6,675 bases of DNA from Chlorobium sp. (GTDB taxonomy: Bacteria > Bacteroidota > Chlorobiia > Chlorobiales > Chlorobiaceae), in the NCBI GenBank assembly GCA_026193435.1, contig JAPHUN010000327.1:1-6675 (forward strand). The letters run 5' to 3'. Position numbers and translations under genes: made by a program. The first letter of the stretch is position 1, and the number at the start of each line of letters is the position of its first letter. The notes below the pieces were generated by a model. The model saw only the letters and a program-made list of their open reading frames with translations, searched no databases and had not been told where the DNA came from. This document shows, in pieces, positions 5,797 through 6,675 of the stretch.

Positions 5797-5821
5797 TGGA
5801 TAATGGATAGTGGATAATGGG
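5794..5821. repeat. Heptamer tandem repeat TAATGGA, four units
   Basis: Units are TAATGGA, TAATGGA, TAGTGGA and TAATGGG, with period seven and no gap. The first unit contains the stop codon of the DUF4010 gene. The form recalls short tandemly repeated heptamers known from cyanobacterial and some other genomes. Confidence 0.8.
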
Positions 5822-5836
5822 GAGAAGTCGGGAAAT

Positions 5837-5864
5837 GAATAATGACTATTTACTATTGAATAAT
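5837..5864. repeat. Degenerate heptamer block, four units
   Basis: GAATAAT, GACTATT, TACTATT and GAATAAT follow each other at period seven. The outer units are identical. Similarity to the neighbouring TAATGGA units suggests a shared origin. Confidence 0.45.
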
Positions 5865-5895
5865 TGAAGACGGGGATAATGATGTTATGGGGGGA

Positions 5896-5917
5896 GCAAT
5901 GAGCAATGAGTAATGAG
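5896..5917. repeat. Heptamer tandem repeat GCAATGA, three units
   Basis: GCAATGA, GCAATGA and GTAATGA, plus one trailing G, form a second exact period-seven tract. It differs from the TAATGGA tract 75 bases upstream but shares an AATG core. A run of nine T (5929-5937) follows shortly after. Confidence 0.75.
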
Positions 5918-5937
5918 GCAGCAGAGTGTTTTTTTTT

Positions 5938-5967
5938 GTCATTCCCGTGCTTGACACGGGAATCCAT
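5938..5967 (-). repeat. Palindromic repeat D, full 30-base copy
   Basis: Read on the minus strand, ATGGATTCCCGTG leads to the TCAAG loop, the arm CACGGGAAT and a final ATGAC. On the plus strand ATTCCCGTG (5941-5949) pairs with CACGGGAAT (5955-5963). Length, edges and loop equal those of copy C at 1743-1772, but both arms differ from it at two paired positions. Confidence 0.7.
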
Positions 5968-6000
5968 CTGTTGTGTGCTACGTGTTAGGATGGAGGGAAG

Positions 6001-6040
6001 GCTATTCAGCCATTCAGCTATCTGGCTATCCCGCCATTTT
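6001..6040. repeat. Degenerate octamer repeat, five units
   Basis: GCTATTCA, GCCATTCA, GCTATCTG, GCTATCCC and GCCATTTT follow at period eight. All begin GCYAT. The tract ends 41 bases before the DUF4438 start codon. It may be a relic repeat, and decay makes the last units less certain. Confidence 0.55.
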
Positions 6041-6072
6041 GTGTTTTGACTTTTTAATGTTGACTTAATTAT

Positions 6073-6077
6073 GGGAG
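6073..6077 (+). promoter_or_regulatory. Ribosome-binding site of the DUF4438 gene
   Basis: GGGAG ends 4 bases before ATG 6082, a short but workable spacing. It supports this start over later in-frame codons. Confidence 0.6.
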
Positions 6078-6081
6078 CATT

Positions 6082-6675
6082 ATGCTGAAAACAAATGAAA
6101 AACAGCTTGTAGAGTTTTTACTTCAGTGCCAGCCGGGGCCGCCGAAGTCGAGGCCAAGCTGGAGCGTTGATCATCAGGGAGCGCCTTTTCTGCTGCCTTC
6201 GATAGGCGGGATCACGCTGAATGTTCAGGTTGGCGACAGTGCGTTCGGCCTGGCAGGGGATCATGTCGAGCCGGGGGTGAGCTGTACCGCGGACACGCAC
6301 AAGCCTTTCGATCATCCGAATAATTCCGTTCAAATCTATTCCTGTGTAGGAAATACAGCGACGATTGTTTCCGGTGAGGCCAAGGGGGAGAAGGGTGTTG
6401 TGCTCGGTCATCACGGCGGCTCGGAACATGTGATTGTCGATTTTCCACGAAAGGTCAAGGAGAAACTTATCTACAGTGACACGATCATGATCCATGCCGT
6501 AGGGCAGGGGCTGCTGCTTCTGGACTATCCTGAAATTGTGCCGTTCAACCTTTCTCCTGAACTGCTGAAAAGGATGAAGATCAGGCGCGTTGGTGATGCG
6601 GCCCTCGAGGTGCCGGTCACTACGGTTGTCCCTGCGGCCTGTATGGGATCGGGGGTGGGGGCTTCACATGTCGCC
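6082..6675 (+). CDS. DUF4438 family protein, N-terminal part (3' end outside window)
   Basis: The frame is open from ATG 6082 to the window edge, giving the first 198 residues. I recognise the DUF4438 pattern: [29 protein letters not shown] at about 39-67, [20 protein letters not shown] at about 102-121, and the MGSGVGASH turn at 188-196. A structure is known for a Thermotoga maritima member as I recall, but no enzyme activity is established. The family is usually about 290 residues, so roughly two thirds are present. Several His and Asp residues (Asp60, His61, His110, His111, His116) sit in conserved-looking loops and could bind metal, which is an inference. There is no signal peptide or membrane helix, so it should be cytoplasmic. 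It lies 285 bases after the DUF4010 gene, with repeats between, so it probably has its own promoter. Confidence 0.88.
   Translation, partial: MLKTNEKQLVEFLLQCQPGPPKSRPSWSVDHQGAPFLLPSIGGITLNVQVGDSAFGLAGDHVEPGVSCTADTHKPFDHPNNSVQIYSCVGNTATIVSGEAKGEKGVVLGHHGGSEHVIVDFPRKVKEKLIYSDTIMIHAVGQGLLLLDYPEIVPFNLSPELLKRMKIRRVGDAALEVPVTTVVPAACMGSGVGASHVA

Noticed and set aside
5794..5967. CRISPR-like array from the cluster of short repeats
   Set aside because: The units are contiguous 7-base repeats without spacers, and the palindromes are single dispersed copies. No cas gene is present.
5929..5967. T9 run plus palindrome D as a terminator for the DUF4010 gene
   Set aside because: The T-run precedes the hairpin on the plus strand, the wrong order. 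On the minus strand it would be A-run after the hairpin.
6046..6074. TTGACT boxes at 6046 and 6060 as a promoter for the DUF4438 gene
   Set aside because: With 17-base spacing the -10 would be TTATGG, overlapping the ribosome site and leaving almost no leader. The repeated TTGACT could be an operator but nothing supports it.

Overview
The window is a stretch of bacterial chromosome with seven protein genes and large, structured intergenic spaces. No rRNA, tRNA, transposase, phage gene or CRISPR array is visible. The gene content fits a green sulfur bacterium (Chlorobiaceae) or a relative: a WD40 protein, a YidB-like protein, ArfB, an M23 peptidase, an MgtC/DUF4010 membrane protein and a DUF4438 protein, with short dispersed repeats. 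That placement is an impression from gene mix and repeat style. I could not test it with a search.

Layout, left to right. Bases 1-384 (+) hold the C-terminal end of a WD40-repeat protein. A convergent spacer with overlapping inverted repeats separates it from a YidB-like protein (507-959, -). Divergent to that is the ribosome-rescue hydrolase ArfB (1103-1513, +), closed by a short hairpin terminator. The next spacer (1514-1854) carries three members of a palindromic repeat family. Then come two minus-strand genes read right to left: an M23 peptidase with a membrane anchor (4216 to 2819) with a strong terminator, and an exported orphan protein (2484 to 1855). Between them is a textbook sigma-54 promoter with a candidate upstream activator site. 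A 320-base AT-rich divergent spacer with an imperfect dyad leads to the MgtC/DUF4010 membrane protein (4537-5796, +). The last spacer holds heptamer repeats, another palindromic element and an octamer repeat. It precedes a DUF4438 protein (6082 onward, +) that runs off the end.

The genes do not form one pathway. Most are single transcription units, to judge from spacing, orientation and terminators. The peptidase acts on the cell wall, ArfB frees stalled ribosomes, and the DUF4010 protein sits in the inner membrane. The YidB-like, DUF4438 and WD40 proteins have no clear role here.

The most notable signals lie between the genes. One is the sigma-54 promoter in front of the exported orphan gene. 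Another is the palindromic repeat family, whose two full 30-base copies differ by paired, compensating changes in the stem.
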